From Gordonia zhenghanii (GTDB lineage: Bacteria; Actinomycetota; Actinomycetes; Mycobacteriales; Mycobacteriaceae): 64,000 nt of DNA. The translations under genes and the position numbers were made by a program. Below the pieces are notes generated by a model. It was not told the origin of the DNA, ran no database searches, and saw nothing but the letters and a program-made list of their open reading frames with translations. Below are positions 49,741 through 59,182 of this stretch, one piece after another; position 1 is the stretch's first letter, and each line of letters begins with the position of its first letter. Location: NCBI RefSeq assembly GCF_021738965.1, contig NZ_JAKKOQ010000013.1, positions 1 through 64,000 on the forward strand, in the 5' to 3' direction.

Positions 49741-50963
49741 TATCGTCCCCCTCCAGATCGCGCGCCCGGGGCCGACAGCATGCCTGCCGCCCGTGCACGG
49801 TCGATGACCTCGGTGATCACCTGCGCCACCGCGTCCACATCGTCGTCGTCGTTCTCGGGCGCCAAGGAGAAGCGCAGTGATCCACGCGCCGTCGCCTTGT
49901 CCAGGCCCATCGCCAGCAGTACATGGCTGGCCGCCGCCACGCCCGCGGTACACGCCGAGCCGGTCGAACACTCGACGCCCTTGGCGTCGAGCAGCATGAG
50001 GAGCGAATCGCCTTCGCAGCCCTCGAAAGAGACATGCACCAGTCCCGGCAGCGCTGCGTCGTCCCCGGCGCTCAAGGCCCCGTTGATCCGAACTCCGCCC
50101 ACCGAGGTGAGTACGTGGACCAACCGGTCCCGCAGTCGAGTGAGGCGCACCGCGTCCGAGTCACGATCGGCGACGGCCCGACGCAGGGCCGCAGCCATCC
50201 CGGCTGCCGACGGCACGTCCTGAGTGCCCGAACGGATGTCGCGCTCGTGGCCGCCACCGTGCAGCAGTGGAGTGCACGCGACGTCGCGCTTGAGCACGAG
50301 AACACCCGCGCCCTGCGGTCCGCCGAACTTATGTGCGGCGACACTCATCGCCGCCAGTCCGCTCGCCGCGAAGTCGACCGGCACATGGCCGACGGCGGCG
50401 ATCGCGTCCGAATGCACGGGGACCCCGTACTCGGCGCCGAGGCGCGCGACGTCGTCGATCGGCTGCACGGTGCCGACCTCGTTGTTGGCCCACATCACCG
50501 AGATCACGGCGACCGAGTCGGCGTCGGCGACGAGCAGTTCACGCAGCACGTCGACGCGCACCGCTCCCAGTTCGTCCACCGGAAGCACCACGAGTTCGGC
50601 GTCGGCGTCGTCGACCAGCCACTCGGCTGGGTCGAGGACCGCGTGATGCTCCACCGCGGACACGACGATCTTCCGCCTGCGCTCATCCGCAGCGCGCCGT
50701 GCCGAATAGATGCCCTTGACCGCGAGGTTGTCCGATTCCGTGCCGCCGGCGGTGAAGATCACTTCGGACGGACGCGCACCGAGATCCTGCGCGATCGACT
50801 CGCGCGCCTCCTCGAGCACGCGACGCGCTCGACGACCGGCTCCGTGCAGTGACGACGCATTGCCTGCATGTGCCCACGCCTGCGCCATCGCCTCGATCGC
50901 CGCAGGACCCAACAGGGTCGACGCGGCGTTGTCGAGGTAAACGGACGGGCGGGGTGTTGGCAT
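49740..50963 (-). CDS. iscS: Cysteine desulfurase (IscS/NifS family)
   Basis: A 407-aa PLP enzyme that takes sulfur from cysteine. Signatures are [18 protein letters not shown], the PLP-binding Lys in [19 protein letters not shown] and the catalytic Cys in [17 protein letters not shown]. Context (mnmA directly downstream, as Rv3025c-Rv3024c) points to tRNA thiolation and Fe-S supply. No iscU is adjacent. Confidence 0.95.
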   Translation of the reverse strand: MPTPRPSVYLDNAASTLLGPAAIEAMAQAWAHAGNASSLHGAGRRARRVLEEARESIAQDLGARPSEVIFTAGGTESDNLAVKGIYSARRAADERRRKIVVSAVEHHAVLDPAEWLVDDADAELVVLPVDELGAVRVDVLRELLVADADSVAVISVMWANNEVGTVQPIDDVARLGAEYGVPVHSDAIAAVGHVPVDFAASGLAAMSVAAHKFGGPQGAGVLVLKRDVACTPLLHGGGHERDIRSGTQDVPSAAGMAAALRRAVADRDSDAVRLTRLRDRLVHVLTSVGGVRINGALSAGDDAALPGLVHVSFEGCEGDSLLMLLDAKGVECSTGSACTAGVAAASHVLLAMGLDKATARGSLRFSLAPENDDDDVDAVAQVITEVIDRARAAGMLSAPGARSGGGR

Positions 50964-51059
50964 GACGCGATCCAGGATAGCCGCGGTGATGACTACTGGA
51001 AAATCACCGCTCGACCGGCCTGGCAGCCGTCCGTCGGCGGCCGGATCGGGCCGCCGACC

Positions 51060-51911
51060 TCATACGCTCGACGGGGCCGAGTCCGAACGGTCGACCAGCG
51101 TGACGTCGGACTGACGCATCGGATCGATCCCGATGATCTGTTCCTCACACACCTCGGCGAGCAGACGGCGATCGGGAACAGGAAGGAGTAGATCGAAGAC
51201 GGTGACCGTCACCGCGAGTTTCCGGGCGGCCACGATCCGGCTGAAGGTCGCCCCGACGGAGTCCTCGCCGATGAAGCCGACGAGCGCTGCGGGTCGACCG
51301 ACCTCGGTGTAGGTCAGCCGCATCGGCACCACCGGGACCCCCGCGTCGACGGCCGCTTGGAAGAAGGCCGGGCGGAAGCGACCCGATGCACCGCCGCACC
51401 ACGTGGTCCCTTCCGGGAAGACGGCGACGGTGCGCCCCCGGTCGAGGACGCCCGCCGCCCGAGCCACTCCCGGAGCCAGCCCGCCGAGGTCACCGCGCAC
51501 ATGCGGCAGCACGCCGAACAGTCTGGCGACGTATCCGAACCCCGCCATCTGCAGGACTTCACGTTTGGCGACGAACCGGGCGGGCGCGACCGCGGCCATC
51601 GCCACGATGTCGAGGAACGAGATGTGATTGGCGACGATCAGGGCTCCGCGAAGCCTCCTCGACTCCGCGGGACGCTGGTCGTCGACCCTCAGCCGGACGC
51701 CCATCGACGCGAGCACCAGTCGCGAACTCACGCGCCAGTAGCCGTGCCGAGATCGCCGAGGCAGCAGCAGCGTCGAGAGCCCGAGAATCAACGCGATCAT
51801 CGTGAACACGATGAACGCGCTCACGCGGATCCACACCCGCAGCCGTGAGACGCGCGGCGTCGCCGGCACACAACCGGTGTCGCAGGGACTGGTCGGCACC
51901 CACTGGTTCAT
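51060..51911 (-). CDS. 1-acyl-glycerol-3-phosphate acyltransferase-like protein (PlsC family)
   Basis: A 283-aa membrane acyltransferase with a hydrophobic N-terminal segment (about 25-50), catalytic H(x4)D in VANHISFLDIVAMAA and the FPEGTTW substrate motif, followed by VPVVPMRLTY. PlsC enzymes acylate lysophosphatidate; OlsA relatives acylate lyso-ornithine lipid. It follows a GNAT N-acyltransferase gene by 5 bp, the arrangement of Rv3027c-Rv3026c. Confidence 0.9.
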   Translation of the reverse strand: MNQWVPTSPCDTGCVPATPRVSRLRVWIRVSAFIVFTMIALILGLSTLLLPRRSRHGYWRVSSRLVLASMGVRLRVDDQRPAESRRLRGALIVANHISFLDIVAMAAVAPARFVAKREVLQMAGFGYVARLFGVLPHVRGDLGGLAPGVARAAGVLDRGRTVAVFPEGTTWCGGASGRFRPAFFQAAVDAGVPVVPMRLTYTEVGRPAALVGFIGEDSVGATFSRIVAARKLAVTVTVFDLLLPVPDRRLLAEVCEEQIIGIDPMRQSDVTLVDRSDSAPSSV

Positions 51912-51916
51912 CGCCG

Positions 51917-52723
51917 TCAGTCCGCGCTCTTGAGGCGGGCCATCGCACCGCGCAGTCTGTCGACGTACCGGGCTTCGCCTCTGGTCCGGTCCAGGACGGT
52001 GAGGAAGTCACCGACGTCGAACACCTCGTCGAACGCCGGCTCGCCGCACACGCGCGAGCCGAGACGGATGTATCCGCGCAGGAGTGCGGGCAGCCGCGGT
52101 TTGTCCGGCGGGTCCAACTCGTCGAGACTCTTGCCGTCGACCTCGACCCGCAGATACGGGAACGCTTCCCAGTCGGCGCGGTACTCCTCGCGTGCCAGGT
52201 CCCGGATTCCGCGCAGTTCACGTCCGCGGCCGATCGGCGAGTCGAGCGGCACTGAGACACACCCCATCATGTACCGGTAGCCGCCGTCCTCCAGGTATCC
52301 GAGAAGGGCCGCCCACAGCATGGCCGTGACCGATCCGCTGCGGTGCCCCGGATCGACGACGGCGCGACCCATCTCGACGGTCTCCCCGCGGATCGGGTCG
52401 AGCTGGGCGAGGTCGAATTCGCCTGCCGAGTACCAGCCACCCGCCGCGATGGCGCGCGGCGGCGGCAGGACCCGAGCACAGCCGACGAGCGTGTCGGTCG
52501 GAAGGTGGCGGACCAGGAGGTGTTCGCAGTACTCGTCGAAGCGGTCGGCGTCGCGCCCGGACGCCGCGTCGCCGATCGAGTCGGAGTAGCCGGGCTCATT
52601 GTTGAACACGTCGAAGCGCAGCCGTTGTGCCGCGTCGACATCGTAGGAGTCCAGGGTGATCGACACTTCGTAGTCGCCACCGGACAGAAGCACTGTGCGC
52701 CTTGCCGAACTCATCACTGTCAT
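51917..52723 (-). CDS. GNAT-fold N-acyltransferase (OlsB-like, Rv3027c-like)
   Basis: A 268-aa member of the acyl-homoserine-lactone/OlsB-like GNAT group (Acetyltransf_5 type). Key segments are RLRFDVFNNEPGYSD, DEYCEHLLVRHLPTDTLVGCARVLPP, ETVEMGRAVVDPGHRSGSVTAMLWAAL and YRYMMGCVSVPLD. In OlsB this fold transfers a 3-hydroxy-acyl chain from ACP to ornithine. Starts at 52723 and 52714 are both possible. It is paired with a PlsC-type O-acyltransferase, suggesting a two-acyl aminolipid, which remains an inference. Confidence 0.83.
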   Translation of the reverse strand: MTVMSSARRTVLLSGGDYEVSITLDSYDVDAAQRLRFDVFNNEPGYSDSIGDAASGRDADRFDEYCEHLLVRHLPTDTLVGCARVLPPPRAIAAGGWYSAGEFDLAQLDPIRGETVEMGRAVVDPGHRSGSVTAMLWAALLGYLEDGGYRYMMGCVSVPLDSPIGRGRELRGIRDLAREEYRADWEAFPYLRVEVDGKSLDELDPPDKPRLPALLRGYIRLGSRVCGEPAFDEVFDVGDFLTVLDRTRGEARYVDRLRGAMARLKSAD

Positions 52724-52837
52724 GCCTGCAGTCAACGAGACGGACCGAACCAGCCGGACACGACCGCGTGACGTGTCCACACACGCGAAGTGAACAGACC
52801 GGGAAGTGACGAGACCGGGGTATCCAGAGACGAAGAA

Positions 52838-52864
52838 GCCCGGCCGGAGAATCTCCGGCCGGGC
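52838..52864 (-). terminator. Terminator of etfBA
   Basis: A 12-bp perfect stem (GCCCGGCCGGAG, 52838-52849, with 52853-52864) and a 3-nt loop, 25 bp after the etfA stop. On the minus strand the run CTTCTTCGTCTC follows. Confidence 0.88.
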
Positions 52865-52888
52865 CTCTACGAGTCGATCAGTGCATGA

Positions 52889-53845
52889 TCACTTGCGCTT
52901 CTTGACCGCTTCGGTCAGCTGCGGGGCGACGTTGAACAGGTCGCCGACGATGCCGAAGTCGCTGATCTCGAAGATCGGAGCCTCTTCGTCCTTGTTGATG
53001 GCGACGATCGTCTTCGAGGTCTGCATGCCTGCGCGGTGCTGGATGGCGCCCGAGATACCCAGGGCGATGTACAGCTGGGGCGAGACGGTCTTACCGGTTT
53101 GACCGACCTGGAACTGGCCCGGGTAGTAACCGGAGTCGACAGCCGCACGCGATGCGCCGACGGCCGCACCGAGCGAGTCGGCGAGGTCCTCGATGACGCT
53201 GAACTTCTCGGCCGAACCGACACCGCGGCCACCCGAGACGACGATCGACGCCTCAGTCAGCTCCGGTCGGTCGCCGCCGACGTTCGGCTCGAAGCCGGTG
53301 ATCTTGACGGCGTTCTCGGCCTGCGCCGGAACCTCGACGGTGACGACCTCGCCCGCACCTGCGGCCGGCTCGGCCTCGACGCCACCCGGACGGACCGAGA
53401 TGACGGGGGTGTCGCCGCCTGCGGTCGCCTCGACGGTGAACGCGCCACCGAAGATCGAGTGCAGCCCTGCGCCGCCCTCACGGACCTCGATGACGTCGGT
53501 CAGCAGGCCGGAGCCGAGACGCACGGCGAGTCGGCCCGAGACTTCCTTGCCCTCGGCGGTCGCGGCGACGAGAACGGCGCCTGCACCGGCCGACTCGGCG
53601 AGCGACGACAGAACGTCGACCTTCGGCGAGACGAGGAAGTTTGCGGCGTCGTCGGACTCCGCGACGTAGATCTTCTCGGCGCCTGCCTCGGCGAGAGCGC
53701 CGGTGACGCCTTCGCTCACGCCCGGCTTGCCGACGACGACTGCCGACGGGGTGCCCAGAGCGCGGGCGGCGGTGATGAGCTCGCTGGTGACCTTCTTCAG
53801 TCCACCGTCGGTATCCTGCTCGACGAGCACGAGTACTTCAGCCAT
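52889..53845 (-). CDS. etfA: Electron transfer flavoprotein alpha subunit
   Basis: EtfA/FixB, 318 aa, carries the FAD that takes electrons from acyl-CoA dehydrogenases. The C-terminal FAD-binding signature is present as [19 protein letters not shown] with [21 protein letters not shown]. The N-terminal half is the ETF-type Rossmann-like domain beginning [15 protein letters not shown]. It lies 48 bp after etfB, with which it forms the heterodimer. Confidence 0.97.
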   Translation of the reverse strand: MAEVLVLVEQDTDGGLKKVTSELITAARALGTPSAVVVGKPGVSEGVTGALAEAGAEKIYVAESDDAANFLVSPKVDVLSSLAESAGAGAVLVAATAEGKEVSGRLAVRLGSGLLTDVIEVREGGAGLHSIFGGAFTVEATAGGDTPVISVRPGGVEAEPAAGAGEVVTVEVPAQAENAVKITGFEPNVGGDRPELTEASIVVSGGRGVGSAEKFSVIEDLADSLGAAVGASRAAVDSGYYPGQFQVGQTGKTVSPQLYIALGISGAIQHRAGMQTSKTIVAINKDEEAPIFEISDFGIVGDLFNVAPQLTEAVKKRK

Positions 53846-53893
53846 GATTTTCTCCTGAATGTCTTTGGTAGTCGCTGGATCTGGGAGCGGGGA

Positions 53894-54679
53894 TCAGATG
53901 ATCTTCTGGCCGACCAGGTACTCCGCGACCTTGTCGCCGCCGTCGCCCTCGTCAGTGACACGCTCACCAGCGGTCTTCGCGGCCTTCGGGGTGACACCGG
54001 TGACGGTGCTGCCCGCGTTCGCGAGGCCGACGGTGTCGGCCTCGACGCCGATGTCGGCGAGCGACAGGACAGCGACTTCCTTCTTCTTCGCTGCCATGAT
54101 GCCCTTGAAGGACGGGAAACGCGGCTCGTTGATCTTCTCGTTGACCGAGACGATCGCGGGCAGCTGAGCCTCGACCTGGAAGATGCCCTCGTCGGTCTCG
54201 CGCTCGCCACGCAAGGTCTCGCCCTCGAGCTCCAGCTTGCGCAGGTGCGTCAGGTGCGGGAGTTCGAGGTACTCGGCGATCATCGCCGGGACCGCGCCGA
54301 CGCGACCGTCGGTCGCCTCGTTGCCCGCGATGACCATCTCGACGCCCTCGACGGTGCCGAGCGCGCTGGCGATCACGTAGGCGGTCTGGACGGCGTCAGA
54401 GCCGTGCAGCAGGTCGTCCTTGATGTGGATGGCTTTGTCGGCGCCCATCGACAACGCCTTGCGGATCGCGTCGGTGGCGCGGTCGGGACCGACAGAGAGG
54501 ACGGTCACCTCGCCTTCGCCCCGCTCCTTGATCTGCAGTGCTTCCTCGACGGCGCGCTCGTTGATCTCATCGAGAACGGCGTCGGCAGCTTCGCGGTCCA
54601 GCGTGAAGTCGCCATCGGCGAGCTTTCGCTCGGACCAGGTGTCGGGAACCTGCTTGATCAGAACGACAATATTCGTCAT
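53894..54679 (-). CDS. etfB: Electron transfer flavoprotein beta subunit
   Basis: EtfB/FixA, 261 aa, binds AMP and docks to dehydrogenases. Signature LIKQVPDTWSERKL at the N-terminus, then NERAVEEALQIKE, GNEATDGRVGAVPAMIAEYL and LPAIVSVNEKINEPRFPSFKG. A GGAGGTCGA site precedes the ATG. A 16-bp palindrome lies 36 bp upstream. It heads etfBA, as in Rv3029c-Rv3028c. Confidence 0.97.
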   Translation of the reverse strand: MTNIVVLIKQVPDTWSERKLADGDFTLDREAADAVLDEINERAVEEALQIKERGEGEVTVLSVGPDRATDAIRKALSMGADKAIHIKDDLLHGSDAVQTAYVIASALGTVEGVEMVIAGNEATDGRVGAVPAMIAEYLELPHLTHLRKLELEGETLRGERETDEGIFQVEAQLPAIVSVNEKINEPRFPSFKGIMAAKKKEVAVLSLADIGVEADTVGLANAGSTVTGVTPKAAKTAGERVTDEGDGGDKVAEYLVGQKII

Positions 54680-54714
54680 GGGTCTGCGTCGACCTCCTGC
54701 ATCGGGTTCGGCAA

Positions 54715-54730
54715 CTTACCGGCCGGTAAG
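54715..54730. promoter_or_regulatory. Palindromic operator upstream of etfB
   Basis: CTTACCGGCCGGTAAG is a perfect 16-bp palindrome, 36-51 bp before the etfB start codon. Size and symmetry suit a TetR-type repressor, the class that often controls fatty-acid oxidation genes in actinobacteria. No such regulator gene is adjacent. Confidence 0.6.
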
Positions 54731-54894
54731 GCCCTGGGTCATATTTCACTGTAGCGGCTGCGCACCAGGCTAGAGAACGTGGCGTCCCTCATATGGGTCT
54801 CACCGACTCGGCTTCACGTGATCTTCATGCCGCCGCCGTCCTCACAAGCGGCGCGATGCGGGCGACGAGAACCCGTTCCACTACCCTCGTGCAG

Positions 54895-55662
54895 ATGAGT
54901 GAACCGCAGGCCGCCGATCAGCTCGCCCTGACTGGCGAACGAACCGTCCCGGGAATCCCCGCCGAGAACTATTGGTTCCGGCGCCACGAGGTGGCCTACG
55001 ACTACATTCTGCGACGCTGCGCGGGCCGCGACGTCCTCGAAGCAGGATCGGGCGAGGGCTACGGCGCGTCGATGATCGCGCAATCCGCCCGTTCGGTGAC
55101 CTGTGTGGACTATGACGAGCAGGCCGTCGCCCACACTCGTCGCACATATCCGGAACTCGTTGTGCACCAGGGAAATCTGATCGATCTCCCGGTAGACGAC
55201 AACACGGTCGACACGATCGTGAACTTCCAGGTCATCGAGCACCTCTGGGATCAGAGCGAGTTCGTTCGTGAATGCCACCGCGTGCTGCGCGGCGGCGGCG
55301 AGCTGTTCATGAGCACCCCGAACCGGATCACCTTCTCCCCCGGCCGCGACACCCCGCTCAACCCGTTCCACACCCGCGAACTGTCGGCGAGCGAGCTCAC
55401 CGAACTGCTGTCCGACGACGGTTTCGACATCGTCGCGATGCTCGGTGTCCACCACGGCGAGCGGTTGAAAGAACTCGACGCCAAGTGGGGCGGATCGATC
55501 ATCGACGCGCAGATCGACCGTGCGCTCGCGGGCGAGCCCTGGCCGGACGAGCTCGTCGACGACGTAGCGGGCATCACGATCGCCGACTTCGACATCCTCC
55601 GTTCCACCGACGCCGACATCGACGCCAGTCTCGATCTGTTCGCTGTCGCCGCCCGCTACTGA
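54895..55662 (+). CDS. SAM-dependent methyltransferase (Rv3030-like, MGLP cluster)
   Basis: A 255-aa class I methyltransferase. SAM-binding motif I is VLEAGSGEGYGASMIA, the acidic end of strand 2 is CVDYDEQAV, and post-motif segments are NFQVIEHLWDQSEFVRECHRVL and GGELFMSTPNR. Rv3030 and its neighbours are implicated in making 6-O-methylglucose lipopolysaccharides in mycobacteria, and the order methyltransferase-GH57-GT4 is the same here. The start MSEPQAADQL (54895) is chosen; the frame extends upstream to 54793. Confidence 0.9.
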   Translation: MSEPQAADQLALTGERTVPGIPAENYWFRRHEVAYDYILRRCAGRDVLEAGSGEGYGASMIAQSARSVTCVDYDEQAVAHTRRTYPELVVHQGNLIDLPVDDNTVDTIVNFQVIEHLWDQSEFVRECHRVLRGGGELFMSTPNRITFSPGRDTPLNPFHTRELSASELTELLSDDGFDIVAMLGVHHGERLKELDAKWGGSIIDAQIDRALAGEPWPDELVDDVAGITIADFDILRSTDADIDASLDLFAVAARY

Positions 55663-55676
55663 GTGGTGACGTCACG

Positions 55677-57197
55677 ATGACCGACCGCGTTCCCGGCCAG
55701 TTCACCCTCGTCCTCCACTCACACCTTCCGTGGTTGCCGAACCACGGACGGTGGCCGGTCGGCGAAGAGTGGCTCTACCAGTCGTGGGCCGACAGTTACC
55801 TCCCGGTGTTCGGCGTCCTGCGTCGCCTCGCGGAGGACGGGTTCACCGATCAGCTCTCACTCGGCGTCACCCCGGTGCTCGCCGCACAGCTCGACGACCC
55901 GTACGCCGCGGCGTCGATGCACGAATGGCTCGCCGACTGGCAGCTGCGGGCAATGGAGGCCGCGACCTCGCGTGATCCCGACCGCGCCGACACCGGAACA
56001 CGAGAGTTCCGTGCCGCGGCGGCGGCGCTCGCCGACTTCGAGACGCAGTGGCGGCACGGCGGGAGCCCGCAGATCCGGCCGCTCGTCTCGTCGGGCGTCA
56101 TCGAATTGCTCGGCGGCCCCCTCGCCCACCCGTTCGCGCCACTCCTCGATCCCCGACTGCGGCGTCTGTCGCTGCGCGAAGGCCTCGCCGACGCCCGCCT
56201 GCGCTGGGGTTCGACACCGTCCGGCATCTGGGCGCCCGAATGCGCCTACGCGCCCGGCATGGAGACCGAGTACGCGGCGGCAGGCGTCCGCCACTTCATG
56301 GTCGACGGGCCGACCCTGCACGGCGACACCGCACTCGGACGTCCGGTCGGCGACAGCGGCGTCGTCGCCTTCGGCCGCGACCTGACGGTCAGCTACCGGG
56401 TGTGGTCGCCCAAGTCCGGTTATCCCGGCCACGCCGACTACCGCGACTTTCACACCTACGACCACGAGACCGGCTTCAAATCGGTGCGCGTCACCGGGAA
56501 GACGGTGCCGGCCGAAGCGAAGAAGACGTACGACCCGGCGCGAGTGGACGCCGCGATCGACAAGCACGTCGACGACTTCATCGACGCCGTCCGCGACCGT
56601 CTCATCTCCGAGTCCGACCGCATCGGACGCCCGGCCCTCGTCGTCGCCGCGTTCGACACCGAGTTGTACGGGCACTGGTGGCACGAAGGGCCGATCTGGC
56701 TCGAACGCCTCCTGCGGCGGCTCCCCGAAGCCGGGATCACCGTCGGCACCCTCGACACCGCGCGCCGTGACGGCTACGTCGGCGAACCCGTGGAACTCAG
56801 CGACTCGTCGTGGGGGTCGGGCAAGGACTGGCGTGTCTGGGAGGGTCCGCAGGTGCAGCATCTGGTCCAGTTGAACAGCGAGGTCACCGCGACCGCTCTG
56901 GACAGCCTCGACAAGCGTGCGTCGTCAACCGCGCCGACCGAACGCGACGAGGTATCCGACCAGATCCTCCGTGAGACCCTCATGACCGTCCAGTCCGACT
57001 GGCCGTTCATGGTGTCCAAGGACACTGCCGCCGGATACGCGGAGGACCGCGCCTACAAGCACGCGCACGCCACCCGCGAGATCAGCGCGGCAGCCGACGC
57101 GGGCCGTGACGATCAAGCACTCCGCCTCGCCCGAGGGTGGCGGAACGCCGACAATCTCTTCGGTGCGCTCGACGCCCGACGTCTGGAGGAGCGGTGA
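55677..57197 (+). CDS. GH57 1,4-alpha-glucan branching-type enzyme (Rv3031-like)
   Basis: A 506-aa glycoside hydrolase family 57 protein with the conserved regions in order: region 1 LVLHSHLPWLP, region 3 with nucleophile Glu in GIWAPECAYAPGME, region 4 with acid Asp in VAAFDTELYGHWWHEGP, then a helical C-terminal domain (SWGSGKDWRVWEGP). GH57 members of this type introduce alpha-1,6 branches in alpha-glucans. ATG 55677 starts 14 bp after the methyltransferase. Its stop overlaps the GT4 start by 4 bp. Confidence 0.92.
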   Translation: MTDRVPGQFTLVLHSHLPWLPNHGRWPVGEEWLYQSWADSYLPVFGVLRRLAEDGFTDQLSLGVTPVLAAQLDDPYAAASMHEWLADWQLRAMEAATSRDPDRADTGTREFRAAAAALADFETQWRHGGSPQIRPLVSSGVIELLGGPLAHPFAPLLDPRLRRLSLREGLADARLRWGSTPSGIWAPECAYAPGMETEYAAAGVRHFMVDGPTLHGDTALGRPVGDSGVVAFGRDLTVSYRVWSPKSGYPGHADYRDFHTYDHETGFKSVRVTGKTVPAEAKKTYDPARVDAAIDKHVDDFIDAVRDRLISESDRIGRPALVVAAFDTELYGHWWHEGPIWLERLLRRLPEAGITVGTLDTARRDGYVGEPVELSDSSWGSGKDWRVWEGPQVQHLVQLNSEVTATALDSLDKRASSTAPTERDEVSDQILRETLMTVQSDWPFMVSKDTAAGYAEDRAYKHAHATREISAAADAGRDDQALRLARGWRNADNLFGALDARRLEER

Positions 57198-58471
57198 GCA
57201 CCGCAACGCACGCGCAGGACCGGCCGGTGAAGGTCCTGATGGTCTCGTGGGAGTACCCGCCCGTGGTCGTCGGCGGCCTCGGCAGGCACGTCCACCATCT
57301 CGCCGAAGCACTCGCCGACCTGGGCGTCGACGTGACCGTCCTGACCCGTCGTCCATCGGGAACCGACGCGTCGACCCATCCGACGACGGACACGGTCGTG
57401 AACGGTGTGCGGGTCATCGCAGTCGCCGAGGATCCACCCGAGTTCGACTTCGGCGTCGACATGATGGCGTGGACCCTCGCGATGGGGCACGCATTCGTGC
57501 GCGCAGGACTGCGACTGCTCGGTCGGGGCTGGACGCCCGACGTGGTCCACGCTCACGACTGGCTGGTGGCACACCCGTCGGTCGCGCTCGCCGAGTTCTT
57601 CGACGTCCCGCTCGTGGCCACCCTGCACGCGACCGAAGCCGGCAGGCACAGCGGATGGGTCGCCGGGCACGTCAATCGACAGGTGCACTCTGTCGAGGCG
57701 TGGTTGGCGCGCGATGCCGACTCGCTGATCACCTGCTCGACGTCGATGTGCGACGAGGTCACCCAACTCTTCGGCCCCGACCTCGCTCCGATCACGGTGA
57801 TCCACAACGGGATCGACGTCGGCGCGTGGTCGTTCGCACCCCGCGTCGAACGCACGGGCCCGCCGGAGTTGCTGTTCGCCGGCCGCCTCGAATACGAGAA
57901 GGGCGTCCAGGACCTGATCGCCGCGCTGCCGGTGATCCGCCGCGCACACCCGGGCACCACGCTGACCGTGGCCGGAGAGGGAACCCAACTCGACTGGTTG
58001 CGCGACCTGGCCCGGACGCACGACGTGACGTCCGTCGTCGATTTCGCCGGCCGGCGCGACCACCACGAACTGGTGGCACTCATGCACCGCTGCGACGCGA
58101 TCGTGCTGCCCAGCCGGTACGAGCCGTTCGGGATCGTCGCTCTGGAGGCCGCGGCCACCGGCATCCCGCTGGTCACGTCGACGGTCGGCGGTCTCGGCGA
58201 GGCGGTCGCCGACGGTGAGACGGGACGCAACTTCGCCCCGTTCGATCCGGTCGGCCTCGCCGACGCGGTCTGCGACGTTCTCGACCATCCGCAGGTGGCT
58301 GCCGTACACGCCCGCCGCGCCGCCGAACGCCTGACCGAGGAGTTCACGTGGCGCGTCGTCGCCCAGCGGACGGCCGCCGTCTACCGGGCGGCGCGCATTC
58401 GGCCCGCCGTTTCGCGCCCGCGTCCGGAGATTCCGCTCCGTCCGATGCCGGATCGCGACCCGAAATCCTGA
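57194..58471 (+). CDS. GT4 alpha-glucosyltransferase (Rv3032-like)
   Basis: A 425-aa GT-B fold enzyme. The N-terminal domain begins VKVLMVSWEYPPVVVGGLGRH (Gly-rich acceptor loop shown in part), with HAHDWLVAHPSVALAEFF. The C-terminal domain has LLFAGRLEYEKGVQDLI and the family E-x7-E motif PSRYEPFGIVALEAAATG. Rv3032 is the alpha-1,4-glucosyltransferase that elongates MGLP and glycogen. The GTG start overlaps the GH57 stop (GTGA). It ends at the promoter of the next operon. Confidence 0.93.
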   Translation: MSTATHAQDRPVKVLMVSWEYPPVVVGGLGRHVHHLAEALADLGVDVTVLTRRPSGTDASTHPTTDTVVNGVRVIAVAEDPPEFDFGVDMMAWTLAMGHAFVRAGLRLLGRGWTPDVVHAHDWLVAHPSVALAEFFDVPLVATLHATEAGRHSGWVAGHVNRQVHSVEAWLARDADSLITCSTSMCDEVTQLFGPDLAPITVIHNGIDVGAWSFAPRVERTGPPELLFAGRLEYEKGVQDLIAALPVIRRAHPGTTLTVAGEGTQLDWLRDLARTHDVTSVVDFAGRRDHHELVALMHRCDAIVLPSRYEPFGIVALEAAATGIPLVTSTVGGLGEAVADGETGRNFAPFDPVGLADAVCDVLDHPQVAAVHARRAAERLTEEFTWRVVAQRTAAVYRAARIRPAVSRPRPEIPLRPMPDRDPKS

Positions 58472-58496
58472 CAATACGGATAAACATCCCTATGTT
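58468..58496 (+). promoter_or_regulatory. Promoter of the SipW-type export operon
   Basis: CTGACA (58468-58473), 17-nt spacer, TATGTT (58491-58496), beginning at the stop codon of the GT4 gene in a locally AT-rich patch. The predicted start of transcription is about 58503, inside the inverted repeat that follows. Confidence 0.6.
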
Positions 58497-58500
58497 TTAA

Positions 58501-58531
58501 GAAATCACCTGTTCAGAGGACAGGTGATTTC
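58501..58531. promoter_or_regulatory. 12-bp perfect inverted repeat at the predicted transcription start
   Basis: GAAATCACCTGT (58501-58512) and its exact complement (58520-58531) around a 7-nt loop. It could be an operator, a 5'-UTR hairpin or the terminator of the GT4 gene. There is no T-run after it, and it overlaps the expected start of the next transcript. Confidence 0.6.
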
Positions 58532-58628
58532 GTGCCAGCGCGAAACGTTTCCGACGATTCCGGCGACCATCTGTGTGAGATCAACAACCACACCCCTGTG
58601 GATGTGATCCACAGCACAGGAGATCGAG

Positions 58629-59150
58629 ATGAATCGGAAGACCAAAGGCGCGCTCGCAATCGGAGCAGGCGCCATCGTCCTACTCGGCGGCGCCGGATCG
58701 TTCGCTCTGTGGAGCGACACGGAGGACATCGCGGGCAGCAACATCACGACAGGCCAGTTCGGTCTGGATTGCGGGACCACCGGCGCGTGGACCGATGTGA
58801 GCCCCACGATGAACGGCAGTACCGTCATCACCCCGGGCACGGACCTGATGGTCCCCGGCGACATCTGGCAGTACGCAGGGACCTGCGCCGTCGCTGCAAC
58901 CGGCAAGAACATGAAGGCGACGCTCGGTGTCGACCTCGGCACCGGCAACGTGCCTTCGAACAACTTCACCGTGACCACCACGGTCAACGGCACGGACTCC
59001 ACCACTGCGCCGATCTCCGTCTCGAACGGTGACAACTTCCCGGTCACCGTCCGAGTCAACTTCCTGGAGAGCACACCGAATCTGCAGGACGTCGGCACAG
59101 CAGTCTCCGTCTCCGGTATGAAGGTGACGCTCAACCAAGTCCGTCCGTGA
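58629..59150 (+). CDS. SipW-type (alternate) signal-peptide exported protein A
   Basis: A 173-aa protein whose N-terminus (MNRKTKGALAIGAGAIVLL then GSFALWSDTEDIAGSNITTG) is an alternate signal peptide of the kind cleaved by SipW-type peptidases. The short basic n-region, the hydrophobic core and the downstream W-S-D and ITTGQFGL motifs match TasA/CalY-like and Rhodococcus RER_14450-type proteins. The mature part is beta-rich with two Cys (GLDCGTT, TCAV) and many Thr/Asn. Function is unknown; fibre or matrix subunits are the nearest studied analogues. First gene of the operon. Confidence 0.85.
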   Translation: MNRKTKGALAIGAGAIVLLGGAGSFALWSDTEDIAGSNITTGQFGLDCGTTGAWTDVSPTMNGSTVITPGTDLMVPGDIWQYAGTCAVAATGKNMKATLGVDLGTGNVPSNNFTVTTTVNGTDSTTAPISVSNGDNFPVTVRVNFLESTPNLQDVGTAVSVSGMKVTLNQVRP

Positions 59151-59182
59151 TCTGAGCTGAACACAATCGACGACGACACCCG

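Noticed and set aside
58501..58531. Simple rho-independent terminator of the GT4 gene
   Set aside because: No T-run follows, and the predicted start of the next transcript lies inside it. Kept as a regulatory inverted repeat of uncertain role.
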